Part shown: piece after piece, positions 38,456 to 52,104 of the stretch
Layout of the letters: each line of letters starts with the position of its first letter
Numbering within the stretch: position 1 is the first letter of the stretch
Source of the DNA: Anaeromyces robustus
Lineage: Eukaryota; Neocallimastigomycota; Neocallimastigomycetes; Neocallimastigales; Neocallimastigaceae
DNA length: 64,000 nt
Direction: 5' to 3'
NCBI GenBank assembly: GCA_002104895.1
Contig: MCFG01000004.1
Coordinates: 323,501-387,500, forward strand
Translations under genes and position numbers: made by a program
The notes under the pieces: generated by a model
Told to the model about the DNA's origin: nothing
Database searches by the model: none
The model's input: only the letters and a program-made list of their open reading frames with translations

Positions 38456-40672
38456 ATGGAATTCAATAAGATAATAAATAGCAACTATTTTCTAATTAAG
38501 AAAATTAGTCAACCAAATTCATATCAACGTTTAGCAAGTACCCTAAAATATTCAACTTTTAAACCACTTTCTAATAATACATTAACATATAAATTATTAA
38601 CTCAATCACATACTCAAATTTATATTAATTCACTTCATACTTTACCTTCATATAAAACATCATGTAAATCACAAGAAAATTTCAATTTCTTTCCTACTTC
38701 CATATTATCATTATCAAGCCAACTTGGAGAAGTTTTTTCAAATTCACTCTCTAATTATACCCCTTATCATAGAAAAGAATATTTTAGAATATCAAGTCTT
38801 TATTCGAAAGATGAAGAAAATTCTTCTGAAAAAGTTGTTCATAAGTCTATTACTACTACTAATAATACTCCAACTTCTATAACTAAAATTGATTCTCAAC
38901 ATCATCATGATCATCGTCATCATAATGAAGTATTAGCACCTCCTTTAACCGAGGAACAAATAGCAAAACATGAAAAAGAAAAACAAATTTATCAAAAAAT
39001 TCGTAAATTTGAGCATTATAACTATTTTAGAAGTATTTCTAAACCTTCTTATTATGATACCTTAAAAATTGATGATGATGATAAAAATTTATCGCTTATT
39101 GATCGATTTTATCATCGTTATTTCAGTAAACGTAAAATATGTACAAAATATAATAGTAGAAATTTAAATAGAGGTTTTGTTTATATACGTCCAGAAAAGG
39201 AAGCTGAACAAACAACAACAATATGTGATTGTTCTACTGATAAATCACCAAGAGAATTAATGGTACTTTTAGGTTGGTGGAATTGTCATCCTAAACATCT
39301 TAAAAAGTATGTTAAACTATATTCTAGTATAGGTCATCCAGTTTTAGCTTATATTTCACCTACTCTTCTTTTAATAGTACCAAAAATTCTTAATATTAAA
39401 AATGAACATCTTATGAAACAATTGTTCAAGTTCTGGAGAGAAAAACGTGATAAAGGTGAAGAATATAAAATTATGTTCCATACTTTTAGTGATAATGGTT
39501 CCTATGTTTTCGCTCATTTTACTTATGTATTACAAGTTAATCTTAGAAAATATCGTAGAAAAATGAAGGCAAAAGAAAAACAACTTTTAGAAAGACTTAA
39601 TCTTACCTCATTAACTATAACTCCTTCACTTTCTTCAATGACTTATAAAATTTCTCTTGCTAATCATCCATTAAATAGAAATTCCAATTTTAATTCAATA
39701 GAACATAATAATTCTAATTCTAGTAATTCAAATAATGATTCAACAACAACAGTTGATAATAATAATACTAATGATTATAATCATCATGAAGATTCTAAAT
39801 ATGATCAAATGACAGAAGATGAATTTTTAGTTTTATTAGAAGATAAAGAAAAGGATGGTCATTGGAAAAGAGGAGATAGAACATATAAATTAGTTCAAAG
39901 TTATCGTCAAGCTAAAAAGGATTATGATGATTATGAAAAGTTCTTTTATTGTATGGAAGCTGTTATTATGGATTCAGGACCATCTCTTTTAACTCAATCT
40001 GTTATTACTCGTGGTATTACTGCTGGTATTACCTCAATGAAATGTATGAGATATTTTGGTATTAAACATACCAATTATTCACCAAAACTTAGTAAAATGA
40101 TTTGTTATTTCTATTATATTTATGTTCGTCAACCTTCCATTGCTAAATATCTTTTAGATATTTATTATCCAGCTTTCTACAATGTACCAAAACATATGGC
40201 TTATATGTTTATGTATGGTAATGGAGATCGTGTTATATGTCCAGATTTAATTGAACCATATATTTATAATTTACAAAAAAATGGATTTTTAATTCGTCGA
40301 GCTTATTTTGAAGGTAGTGATCATGTTATGCATTTTGTAGTTCATCGTGAAGTTTATAAATCAGAAGTACTTAAATTTATTCATGATATTCGTGAACATA
40401 GTAAAATTCAAAGTAAAAGTGGTGTACGTGTAATTTATGATGAAAAAACCGGTATTATTCAAGATCATGAAAAGATTTTAATTCCAGATAAAAGTAAATC
40501 AGATATTAAAAGTATATGGGCAAGAGCTAAAAAAGATGAAGAACATTTCCGTTTCTTGGGTATTATTCCAAAACGTTCAAAACCCGTTGAATCCATGAAA
40601 AGTCCAATGGATACTATAAGAGATCCATTTGAAATAAGAAAAAAAATAAAAAAATTACAAGAAAAAAAATAA
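38456..40672 (+). CDS. DUF829/TMEM53-like alpha/beta hydrolase
   Basis: Single 738-residue ORF without visible introns. The TMEM53/DUF829 signature starts at ELMVLLGWWNCHPKHLKKYVKLY (267-289), followed by the strand-turn segment FHTFSDNG with candidate nucleophile Ser345. The fold resumes after a low-complexity insertion (about 395-440, rich in Asn/Ser) with YGNGDRVICPDLIEPY and FEGSDHVMHFV, which supplies candidate catalytic His623 or His626. The family is predicted to be hydrolase-like but its reaction is unknown; animal TMEM53 sits at the nuclear envelope. The first 60 residues are basic, Ser/Thr/Asn-rich and nearly free of acidic residues, which could be an organelle presequence; the long polar region to residue 260, with a His-rich patch at 149-156, is unrecognised. 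Assignment is by motif wording only. Confidence 0.82.
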   Translation: MEFNKIINSNYFLIKKISQPNSYQRLASTLKYSTFKPLSNNTLTYKLLTQSHTQIYINSLHTLPSYKTSCKSQENFNFFPTSILSLSSQLGEVFSNSLSNYTPYHRKEYFRISSLYSKDEENSSEKVVHKSITTTNNTPTSITKIDSQHHHDHRHHNEVLAPPLTEEQIAKHEKEKQIYQKIRKFEHYNYFRSISKPSYYDTLKIDDDDKNLSLIDRFYHRYFSKRKICTKYNSRNLNRGFVYIRPEKEAEQTTTICDCSTDKSPRELMVLLGWWNCHPKHLKKYVKLYSSIGHPVLAYISPTLLLIVPKILNIKNEHLMKQLFKFWREKRDKGEEYKIMFHTFSDNGSYVFAHFTYVLQVNLRKYRRKMKAKEKQLLERLNLTSLTITPSLSSMTYKISLANHPLNRNSNFNSIEHNNSNSSNSNNDSTTTVDNNNTNDYNHHEDSKYDQMTEDEFLVLLEDKEKDGHWKRGDRTYKLVQSYRQAKKDYDDYEKFFYCMEAVIMDSGPSLLTQSVITRGITAGITSMKCMRYFGIKHTNYSPKLSKMICYFYYIYVRQPSIAKYLLDIYYPAFYNVPKHMAYMFMYGNGDRVICPDLIEPYIYNLQKNGFLIRRAYFEGSDHVMHFVVHREVYKSEVLKFIHDIREHSKIQSKSGVRVIYDEKTGIIQDHEKILIPDKSKSDIKSIWARAKKDEEHFRFLGIIPKRSKPVESMKSPMDTIRDPFEIRKKIKKLQEKK

Positions 40673-40721
40673 AAATAAATAAATAAAATTAAATAAATGA
40701 ATAACTAACTAACTAAGTGAA

Positions 40722-40820
<99 letters not shown>

Positions 40821-41226
40821 ATATAATATTAATAAAATATATGAATTAGTAATATAATAAGTAAATAAATAAGTAAATAAATAACTAACTAAGTAACTAA
40901 ATAAATAAATAAATAAATAAATAAAAAAATAAAAAATAAATAAATTAATTAATTAATAAATAAATGAATAAATAAATAGATCATTTAAAATACATTTAAA
41001 AATTAAATAAATAAATTAATAAATAAATCAATCAATAAATTAATAAATGAATCAATAAATAAGTGAATTAATTAATAAATGAATAAATGAATAAATAACT
41101 AAATAAATAAATAAATAAATAAATTAAAAAAATTAACTAAATGAATTAATAAATAAATAAATAAATAAATAAATTAAATGAATGAATTAATGAATAAATA
41201 GATAAATAAATAAATAAATTCAAAAA

Positions 41227-41297
<71 letters not shown>
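40722..41297. repeat. Degenerate (AAAT)n region
   Basis: Pure AAAT blocks at both ends with mutated units (AACT, AAGT, AATG, AATC, AATT) between, as if an old long array had decayed and been partly re-expanded. Confidence 0.9.
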
Positions 41298-41298
<1 letters not shown>

Positions 41299-41335
41299 AA
41301 GAATAAGTAAAAAAGAGTAAAAAAAAGTTAATCAA

Positions 41336-41529
<194 letters not shown>

Positions 41530-42570
41530 TATAAATTAAGAAAATAGAAAAAAAAACTAAAAAGAATAATGACTTTATTATTATTATTATTATTATTATT
41601 ATTTCACTTTTTTTTTTTTTGTTATTTGATTTTCTACTTTTTTTTATTTTTATTATTTTAATATATTGAATTATAATTTATATTAATTTTTTTTTTTTTA
41701 AAAAAAAAAAAAAAACTAAAAAATAAAAAGCCACTTTAAAAAACAAAAAAAGTAAAAAAATAAACGAAGAAACAAAAAATTTCTATAAAAAAAAAAAAAA
41801 AATTAATTTTTTAATTATAAATTAAATAATTAATTAAAATGTTAGAAACAATAGTAAATAATAATTAATAATAAAAAAAATTTTATTTTTTTTAAAAAAA
41901 AAAAAAAAAAAAACTTATTATTAATATAAAAAAAAAAAAAACTTTTTTAACAAAATAAATAAATAAATAAAAAAAAAATAAAAAATAATAAAAAAAGAAA
42001 AACAAACAAAACAAACAAAAACAACAACAAACAACAATAAAAAATAAAAAAAAAAAATCATAATACAATATATATATAAAATTATTTGTAATCATCAATA
42101 ATAAATCATATATGTAATATATGGATAATCCTTTAAAAATAACAATAAATTATATTTAATATAAATAAATATAAACATATATATGTTTATATTTTTTTTA
42201 TTGAATTAAAACAGTTTTTTAGTTATTTTTATTTTTTTTTATTATTTTCTATTAAATTTTATTTTATTTATTTGGTTATTTATTATTGTTATTATTGTTA
42301 TTATTATTATTATTTGTTATTTGTTATTTGTTATTTATTCTATATACTCTTTTGTGTATATAATTAATTTATTTTTTAAATAAATAAATATATATATATA
42401 TTTTATTTGTTATTTTTACTTTATATTTTTATATATATTTTAAATTTATATTTTTTTTAATATTTCTGTGAAGAAACAAAAAAAAAAAAAAAAAGAATTA
42501 TATATATATTATATATTATATTTTTTTTTCTCTCTATTTATATATGTATATATATATATATATATATAAT

Positions 42571-43771
42571 TTAAATATAATAATATCCCGTACCAATATT
42601 TCCAACTTCAAGATAATATCCTCCAACTATAGCTTTTGTAATATCATTCATTACATCATTATAAGTAGATGTTAAAGATATAATAAGCATGTTTACTTTA
42701 TCGGATAATATATAAGCTATTAAACCAAAAATAATACTTATAGGAAGAGCAGGTAAAGCTTTTCTAAAAATGGCTAATAATATAATTGTCATTGTTAACC
42801 CAGTAACAACAGCAACAAAACAATTAATTGTTGTTACAATATCTATTTTTGCTGCTGTTCCTACTAATACGGAATAAAATACAAAATCACCTAAACCTAA
42901 TTTAATACCTTCACGTTGAATTTCTTCTTCTTGATCTTCCATGATTTCTTTTTTACTTTTCTTCTTTTTATTTTTATTCTTTTTAAATAATTTAAATCTT
43001 CTTATTTTATTTTTATTATTATTTTTATTTTTATTTTTATTTCTTCTTTTATTTAATCGTTCTTGTTCTTCTACTCCAGTGAAAATATCTCCTGAAGGTC
43101 CAAGCGTTAATGAATTTTTATCTTTATTTTTATCTTTATTGTTTGTATTGGTATTTGTATTATTAGAATTATTATTAGCTTGAATTTGAGAAATTTGTGA
43201 TATATTTTGAAAAGATGAAGGATTAATGGAATAAGAAGATCTATTTTTTGGATTATGAATAGTTTTAATATTGTATATACTATTTTTATTATTTCTATTA
43301 CTTTTTTTACGATTTATTAATGGTGCTGAAGAACTATAGGATGTGTCTTCTGTAATTATTTTATCATCTTCTGAACTAGTTAGTGATGGTGATAAATTTG
43401 CTGGAGAGGTTACGTTTAAAGTTTGAGGAGGAGATAAAGTAGTATTTGAATTATTTACATGATTTAAATTACGATTAATACGTTTTTCAGAAGGGGTTTG
43501 AATGACTTTTATTGTACGAGGGTTTGAACTACCTCTACTATTATTACGTTTTAAATTTTCAATACGTTTTAAACTTTCGATACGATTTAAACTTTCAATA
43601 CGACTTAAACTTTCAATACTATCTATATTCTGGAATAAATTAGGTTTATTGGATATAGTATTTGAATTTGATTTTTGTTGGGATAAAATATTATTATTTA
43701 TTTTTTGTGATTTATTAGTAGTATTGATATTAGCATTAATATTGATATTTTTGTTTTCTTTATTATTATTA

Positions 43772-43809
<38 letters not shown>

Positions 43810-46203
43810 TGTAGGAGGTGCAGCCATTAAAGAAAATAATAAAGCAGGCATTTCTTGTTTTTTACTTTCTGTTGTTTTTAATAAAAGTTTTAAAGGTCCA
43901 ACTGGTGATAATACAGCAAACATATCCCATATACATAATAAAGCAAGAAGAATTATAATATGCCATGTTTCAAAGAAACTTAAGAGATTAAATGCCATTA
44001 ATATACTTACTAATATTAAATAACCTTGTTGCATTTTCAATGGTCCTTTCCAAAATATAACCATAATTCCTACTATAATTAAATTCCATATTAAAAAAGC
44101 TAAAGTGATTCTATCAATTGCAATATTATTAGCCAACGATAACATTTCTGTGGCATAATAAGTAAAATATGCTAATACAACAACAACCATGAATATTAAA
44201 ATTCCAGTTATAGTTTTTATATAATTAAAAACAAATAGTGTAAGTACAATTATTGTCATTAAAATCAATTGTCTATTTAAAATAATAACCCCGTAAAATT
44301 GGTGAATAAATGAGTGAATAAATAAATATAATATATATAATAGATATAATAGATATAATTGATATAATAGATATAATAAATATAATAAATATAATAAATA
44401 CAACAGATACAATAAATATAATAGATATAATAAATATATAAAAACAAAATAAATATAACAAATATAATATATTAATATAATAAATATATAAATATATATA
44501 AGAATAATATATATAATATAATATTAATTAATTAGAATGATAAATATTCATTAGTATATGTAGATATAAATTAAAAAAATTTATTATATCTAAATATGTA
44601 TATATATATATATATATATATAAATATATAATTTTTTTTTTTACCCTATAGTTTTAAGAGCATCTATAACTGATTGTTTTATCATATTCATTCTATATTC
44701 ATTTTTTTCATTTTCATTATTATCATTATAAGTATAATGACCTTTGGCATTTTGTGTTACATAAGGTGGATAAGCATTACCTGATTTTACTCTTGTGAAT
44801 TTTATTAAAAGAGCAGTAAGAATAATACATAAACATACTGGTTTAAGAAGCATATATGTTTGTTGGAAAAAGAATTTCAAATCTTTAATAAAATCTTCAT
44901 CTTCTGCTATTTTTGCTAATAATACTGAAGTTCTATGACGACGTTTTTTCTTTGGTTGATTATTTTTGGTTTCTGATGAATTTAAAGGTTGATTAATATT
45001 CATTTCATCATTTGTTAGTGATTTATATGATGCTTTTTGTATTGGACTTAAGGGTATATTAAATGGACTTAGGATATCATCATCATTATCATCATCATCA
45101 TTATTTTTACCTTTACCTTTAATAATATAATATGAATTATCTGTTTTAATATTTATTAATGGACTTGTACCTTGTGTATCTGTTCCATTATTTTCTTTTT
45201 CTTTTCCTTTTCCTATTCCTATTCCTTCATTTTCTTTATTTTCCTCATTTTTTTCATCTTTTCCAATTTCTCCTATATCATCCATTAAACGAGTCATTGA
45301 ATTTGTATGATTAAGATTTGATTTTGATTTATTACTTAAGGTCATAGTACGTTTTAAATTAATTATTTGTGCAATATTTCTTGCTCCAACTACATTTGTT
45401 CCTACCACTGGATCAATAATTTCACCTAATATGGTTTCAGCTTTTTTATGTTTAATAATAGATTTTTTTCTTTTTACACCTTTACATACCAATTGATGTT
45501 CTGGCCAATGTGCAATTTGACATGATTGTGAACAATAAAAAATAACTGGTCCACATGATGCACACATAAAGGAGGCTTTAGCTTTACATACAGGACAATA
45601 TTTAGATACTTCATTATTACTTTCTTTTCCATTGCTTTCTTCTGTTTCTTTTTCAACATTTGGTATTAATTCTTTTTTATCTAAATTAAAAGTAATAACT
45701 GTTTTCCCCTTTTTTCTCGGTAAACTTGTATAGGCTTCCTCTTTATTTATATTCTCATATTGATTTATTTGTTTTGGGATTGGTTTTGGTGTTAATTTTG
45801 GAGTTGTTATTGGTGTTGATGATGTTGAATTAGCAATATTATTGTTATTAAAACTATTATTGAAACTATTATGTTTAATATTAAGATTGGTATTAATATT
45901 GCTAGTTGTATTAGGTGAAAGATTTAAAGCATTTATATTTACAATTTCTTCTTTAACCGTTGATGTTGTATTATTTTTAGATTTGTTTTTAATGTTTTTT
46001 GGGGAAGAAGGGTAAGACGATGGACTATTGAAATTGACTTTATTAGAATTTGATAATGAAGAAAGTTCTTTTATATTTATGCTATTACTTGTAGATGCAG
46101 TGTTTACAGTAGCTTTATTATTGGTATTATAAATATTTATAAAAACATTTTCATTATCATTTCTTTTTTTAAATTTATCTGGGGAATTTATTTGTTGTGA
46201 CAT
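42571..46203 (-). CDS. Presenilin-type aspartyl protease with N-terminal MYND zinc finger
   Basis: Two exons, 46203-44645 and 44272-42571, join in phase (ALKTIG to QLILMT) to about 1086 residues. Presenilin is the catalytic subunit of gamma-secretase, cutting substrates inside membranes. The core shows all landmarks: first membrane segment [20 protein letters not shown] (450-469), [13 protein letters not shown], first catalytic Asp636 in [17 protein letters not shown], second catalytic Asp982 in [14 protein letters not shown], and PALP at 1027-1030. The hydrophilic loop between the two Asp is about 345 residues, Asn-rich with IESLxR repeats. Before the membrane core, in the same exon, lies a complete MYND finger (Cys203 to Cys240: [24 protein letters not shown]) within a long polar N-terminus. 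Animal presenilins have no such domain. The preceding residue of the first Asp is Trp instead of Tyr. The start is the first ATG of the open frame. Confidence 0.92.
43531..43640 (-). repeat. IESLxR coding repeat in the presenilin loop
   Basis: Four or more consecutive hexapeptides of the form [24 protein letters not shown]. The 18-bp DNA unit is visible on the plus strand as repeated TTAAACTTTCAATACG-type blocks. Alternating charge and hydrophobicity could give a short amphipathic helix. Confidence 0.85.
45480..45600 (-). other. MYND zinc-finger segment of the presenilin gene
   Basis: This stretch codes the seven Cys and one His expected of a MYND finger in the order C-x2-C-x7-C-x2-C-x6-C-x3-C-x7-H-x3-C, including the typical W-x2-H. 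It lies about 209 codons before the first presenilin membrane segment with no stop or plausible intron boundary needed between them. Confidence 0.9.
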
Positions 46204-48636
46204 ATCATTTTTTTTATTATTTTTCTAATAAATCTACAATTTATTTTATTAATTATTATAAGATACTATAATAATATAAAATATGTATTTATTTAAATAA
46301 TATTATCTATATTTTTTTTTTTTTATTGAATTCTAGGTTTTTTTTTTTTATATTATTTTATTTATTTTGATATATTTTTGATTGAGTATAAATAAAATTA
46401 AAACTTTGATATTTATGTTTTATGATTCTATTATATATATAATATATATTATGTTTGATATTAAATTTTGATATTTTATTCAATAAAAATTAAATTATTT
46501 TTTAAATGAATTTTTAAGGAAAATTATACTTTATTTTAATATAATGATATTATATATATATAAAGTTTTTTTTATTGTTATGAAAAAAAAAAAAGATAGA
46601 AAACAAAACTATATATTAGTATTATTATTAATGAATATATATAATTGACATTTAATAATTCAAGATTTTAAATATAATGAATTAATAAATCTTTAATATA
46701 ATTGATATTTATATTATTATATTATTATCTATAATTGGTTATTTAATTATATTTCATTAAATTTATAATATTTTTTATTATATATTTATTGTTTTCTTTA
46801 TATTTTTATAAAAGAAATTTGATTAATTCTTTTATTGTTATATATATTATAATTTTTAGAGAAAGAACTTTTTTTTTTTTTGTAAAAGCAATTCTTATAT
46901 TATATTTGAATGAACTTGGATTTTCTATTGTTTTATTATTATTTATTTAGTGTATTTCACTCATTTAAATTCATGAAATAAATTTTGAAATGTCTAAAAT
47001 AACAGTATAAAAATAAATATATAATAAATATATATATTTATATATTTTTTTTTCTTTGTTATATTTTTTAAAATCTATAAAAGTAAAATAAATTATAAAT
47101 ATATAATTTTTTTTTTAAAATTATATATAGCAAGAAAAAAAAAAGAACTGTTATATGGTTTTTCTTGATTGCTTTGGCTTTATTTTTTTTTATTTTTTTT
47201 TTTTTATTGAAATATTTTTCTTTCACTTTATTTTAAAAGTACCGATAAATAAAGTAAAATTAAAAATAAAAAATTATAAAAAATAACAACATACATTAAA
47301 TAATAATAAACAATAACTATTTAATTATTATAATAATATTAATATTAATATATTTAATATAAAAAAATGTTTCATTTTTTTACCTTTAAAAAAATTATGT
47401 TTACATTTATTTATATATAATATATTAATAATATATTTATAATATATAATAAATAATTAGAATTTATTTATATATTCATTCATTTATTATAATAATTTAT
47501 TTATTATTATATTTATTTATTTATCTATTATATATAAATATTTCAAAATTTATTATTTTGGAATTCTTTTTTTTTTATTTAATATATTTTGTTTATACTC
47601 TAATATATTTAATACAATTATTATTAATAAAAAATTTATTAATCTATATTAAATTATATTTAGTATTATATTAAAAAATTTTTTTTCTTATGTTAATTAT
47701 CAATAATGATAATGAATAATAATAATTTATAATGAATAATAATAATTATATATTTATTATTATTTATGATTAATATAATAAATAAATGATCATAAAATGA
47801 TAATAAAATATTATATTAATAATAAATAACAATAGAAAAATCTTTTTACTATAAAAAGGGAAATTATAATATTTATAATATTATAAAATAAGAAATATCA
47901 ATATTTAATAAAATATTTATTTAAATATATTTTTATTTTTGGTTTTTTATTTTCTACTTTATTTCTTTTTTTTTATTTTTATTTTATCCTACTGTCATGA
48001 TATTTAATAGTTTTTATTTAATAAACTTGAAAATTATCTTTTTTTTTTTTTTTTTTTATTTACTTTGGTTTTGTGTTGCTTAATTTGTTAATTTATTATT
48101 ATTATTATTTTTTTTGTTTTAGTTGTTAATCATAATGAATTGAAAGATAAATTATTCAATTAATATGTATTATTTATTAATATATATTAACATATATATT
48201 AATATATGTATAAATATATTATAATTTAATAATTATAAATTTGTATAATTTTTTTGGTGTTAATAAATTATTAATAGTTTTAGTTATTTAATAATTATTA
48301 AATTTTAATATAAATTTTACATTATTAGTAGTTGACGTTTTACAAAAAATATATAATTATAATTAAATTAATTAATATATGTTTCTATTTATTTACTATA
48401 TATTACAAACATATTATATTATATATAATTTACATATTACATTATATTACAATATATGTTCTTTTAATTAATATTATTGATTTGTTTTAATTTTCAAATC
48501 ATAATAAGTAAATTAAATTAAATTAAATTAAATGAAATGAAATAATTATTTAAAATATGTTACTAATATTATTATACACATTATTAATAAATAATAATAT
48601 CAATATAATTTATATAATAATATTTTAGTAATTATA

Positions 48637-48816
<180 letters not shown>

Positions 48817-49849
48817 AAAAACAAAAAATAAATAATCTAAAAAAAAAAATATAATAAAATGAAAAAAGTTTATATTATTCAAATTTTTAGTTTACACCAA
48901 AAGTACACCATTATCGTTTAAGCATAAAAGGGTATAAAAAAAAAATTGTAATAATAAAGTGATAAAAACTATCACATGACTTTTAAAAGTATATACATTT
49001 CTCAATATTATATGTATATATATATATTTGATTGAGAATAAATAATATTATAAAATAAAGATTTGTTTTTTTATAATAGAATAAGTTTTTATTCTTAACA
49101 TATATATATAATTCAATCAAAAAACAATTTTTTAGTTATCTTTTATTATATTTAACCATTATGATAATTAATTTTTTTTTATTTTAATATTTTATATAAT
49201 AATAATATTATTATTAATTATATTATAAAAATATAATTTTAATATTTTTCAGTTTTAGTGTATTAAAGACAAAAAAATTGAAATGGTTTAATATTGAAAT
49301 ATTTAAAATATAGACTATAGAAGTGTCATAACATAATTATTTTTTTTTTTTTTATTTTTTATTCTGTTATATCCTGATAATTTTAATTTGTATTATTTTA
49401 GTATTATGATGAGCTTTACTTTAATAGTTTTTTTATATTATTGTTATACATAATTTTTATTATGTAAATAATAATATTTTATTTTAATCATTTTTTTTTA
49501 TATTGTACTGAAAATAAAATCATTATTTAATTAGTTAGAAATCGTATATAACATAGGTATTATTTTATCGTTATTATGTGATTTTTTTTTTTTTAAATTA
49601 ATTATAATATAAATAAATTAAAAAAAAAAAAAAAAAAAAAAGAATTATTAAATGAATCATTAATATTAAAATAAAATTATAGAGTTTGTGATATGAAACA
49701 ATAAAATGTACAAATTAAGTTTTAATTCTATTGAAAATATCAATGAACATGTTTTTTTTACATCAGGTCTACTAGAAAAAAGAAAAAACAAACTTTATTT
49801 AATTATTTTAATATCAAAAAAAAATTTTTTTTTGGTTATACAATTTATT

Positions 49850-50560
49850 ATTATTAAGTTAAAGTATTTATTTGAAGACCAAGTATAATATCCAAATTCA
49901 CTTTGACATCCATCAAAACCACTACCAAATAATATTCCATATTTAATATTATTAGCTATATAATGTTAAATTAATTAAGCATTTTTATAGAGAGAAAAAT
50001 ATTTTATAAAACAATAATTATGTAATAATAATTATTGTTTAATTGTTACAATGAATAATATATAAACTACACTGAATATGGATATTCCATCAAATTTATT
50101 ATTATTTTTTTTTTCAGAATTTTTTCTAAATGTTTTTTAAATAGATAATTAATATAATGGTAACGTTGTCTATCATTCATTATAAAATATTTCTTTATTT
50201 ATCAAAAATATTTAATCAAGATGTTTTCTGTTTCATGTTAGTACATAAAATGATATAGTATATCAAATACATTAATAATCAATCTTTTGAACTTTCTCTC
50301 TTCAAAATATATAAAACAATATATGTAATTATATAATATATATACATATATATTTATTTTTCAATGCTCAATTAAAAATAATTCTTTTCCCGGTTATTGA
50401 CTTAATGTTATGTATATATAGTACATATTCTTTATAATAATGAATAGTATGTATATTCCATCAATTCGAAGAAAAAATTTTTTTAAATTTTTTTTTAATT
50501 TTTTTTATAGAATCATTAATATAATTGTAATATTGTTTACTATTTCTATAATACGTATTT
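49850..50560 (-). pseudogene. Decayed coding relics of unknown family
   Basis: Minus-strand pieces have a natural amino-acid mix in otherwise non-coding DNA: YGILFGSGFDGCQSEFGYY at about 49950-49890, and two similar pieces, RYHYINYLFKKHLEKI near 50180-50110 and QYYNYINDSIKKIKKKF near 50560-50490. The latter two are followed by related DNA containing TATTCCATCAA (50083-50095 and 50454-50466; a third trace at 51893). They look like tandem repeats of one decayed protein-coding unit. The family is not recognised and limits are approximate. Confidence 0.3.
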
Positions 50561-52043
50561 TTCAAAAAAATTTTATCGAAATAATTTTTTGCTTTTTATA
50601 ATAGAACATTTAATAAAAAGTTCATGCCACTCTGTTCCACATCAATATTTAGTTTTTCAAAAACAATAACATTAATCAAAGAAAGCGTTAAGCATTAAGT
50701 AATATATATTATTATATTATATTATATTATATTCATAAGTATCTAATGATTTTTATTTTCAATAAGTTAAGGTAAACTTCAAGAATAAGTTATCAGTACA
50801 GTTAAGAATTGTATTTCTATCTTGTTCAAAGGCCTTATAATTGAAAATTTCGATGAGGAAAACTTTGTTTTTTTTTTTTTTTATCCCTACAACATGAGCA
50901 GCATGTAGGAAAGTTTTCAAGTGTTGATTTATCTTTAAGCAAAAAACTTGTAATTAAAGTATGAGAATCAATGCGTATTTTCATAATTCAGAAGAACCTA
51001 AGTTGGTGTTGGAGCTAGATCTTGTATATTTTTGTGAAAGTTAATTTATATATTAATATATATATATATTATTTTATTAATATTATATATTATAATTACA
51101 TATATTCTTATGTAATATTTTATCACTATTAAACTGTTCCGATTGTTACTTATTCATGTTCATATTCAATGTAAGTAGTAGCTCTTTTAGTTAGATTTAT
51201 AGTAAGTATTTCTCTCTCTAAATGGTTACTTTTAATTTTTTTTTTTTTTTTTTTTTTTTTTTTGAAAGACTTTTTAATTTTTTTTTTAGGGTATGAGATT
51301 TTTTTAGTCTATGAATATTAAATAAGGGATACTAGGAATATTTAGTTTTCTAATAATACAAGAAGATTTTCCCCACTTATCGAAACAATGAATTTAAGTA
51401 ATAATACAAATCGCTGAAAAAAGGAGTAAATCAAAATTCCCAGGACATGATATAAGTGTAAGTATTATTAATAGAGTTAATTTATTTAATGATAAAGCTT
51501 TTTATACCAAATATATTTAATGATTAATTTTCAGTATTCTTTTTTTTTTTTTTTCCAAGTATATATTATACTTTACTTTATTTAGAAAACTTCAATATAA
51601 TAACAATGACAATAATAATAATAACAAATAAATAATAATAATAACAAATAAATAATAATAATAACAAGACAATTAAAAACCGTATAAATAATTATTGCAT
51701 TGTAACATTTATTTAATTTCTTACTGATTTTTAATTAAATATTTTTAAACTTTATAAATATAAAAAGGATATCATATTATAAAAAAAAAAAGGAATTAAA
51801 TATTGATAATAAAACTATTTTATGTAAAACAGTTATTTAATATTAAAAAATGAAATATATATATATATATATATATAATATTTTAATATAGTTATTCCAT
51901 CAAATTTATTTTTTTTAAAACATTTTTTTTTTCAAAAATATACTCTTATTTATTAATAGTAAAATTTATCAAGTATATTAATAGATTATTAAATCAAAGT
52001 TATAATAAATATAAAAAGAAGAATATCAATAATATAATAATAT

Positions 52044-52104
<61 letters not shown>

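Noticed and set aside
42571-44412. Upstream Met of the second presenilin ORF as the gene start
   Set aside because: The stretch before 44272 reads a TAT/TAG/ATA simple repeat and lies in the intron; the phase-matched join to the upstream exon restores the missing first presenilin helix.
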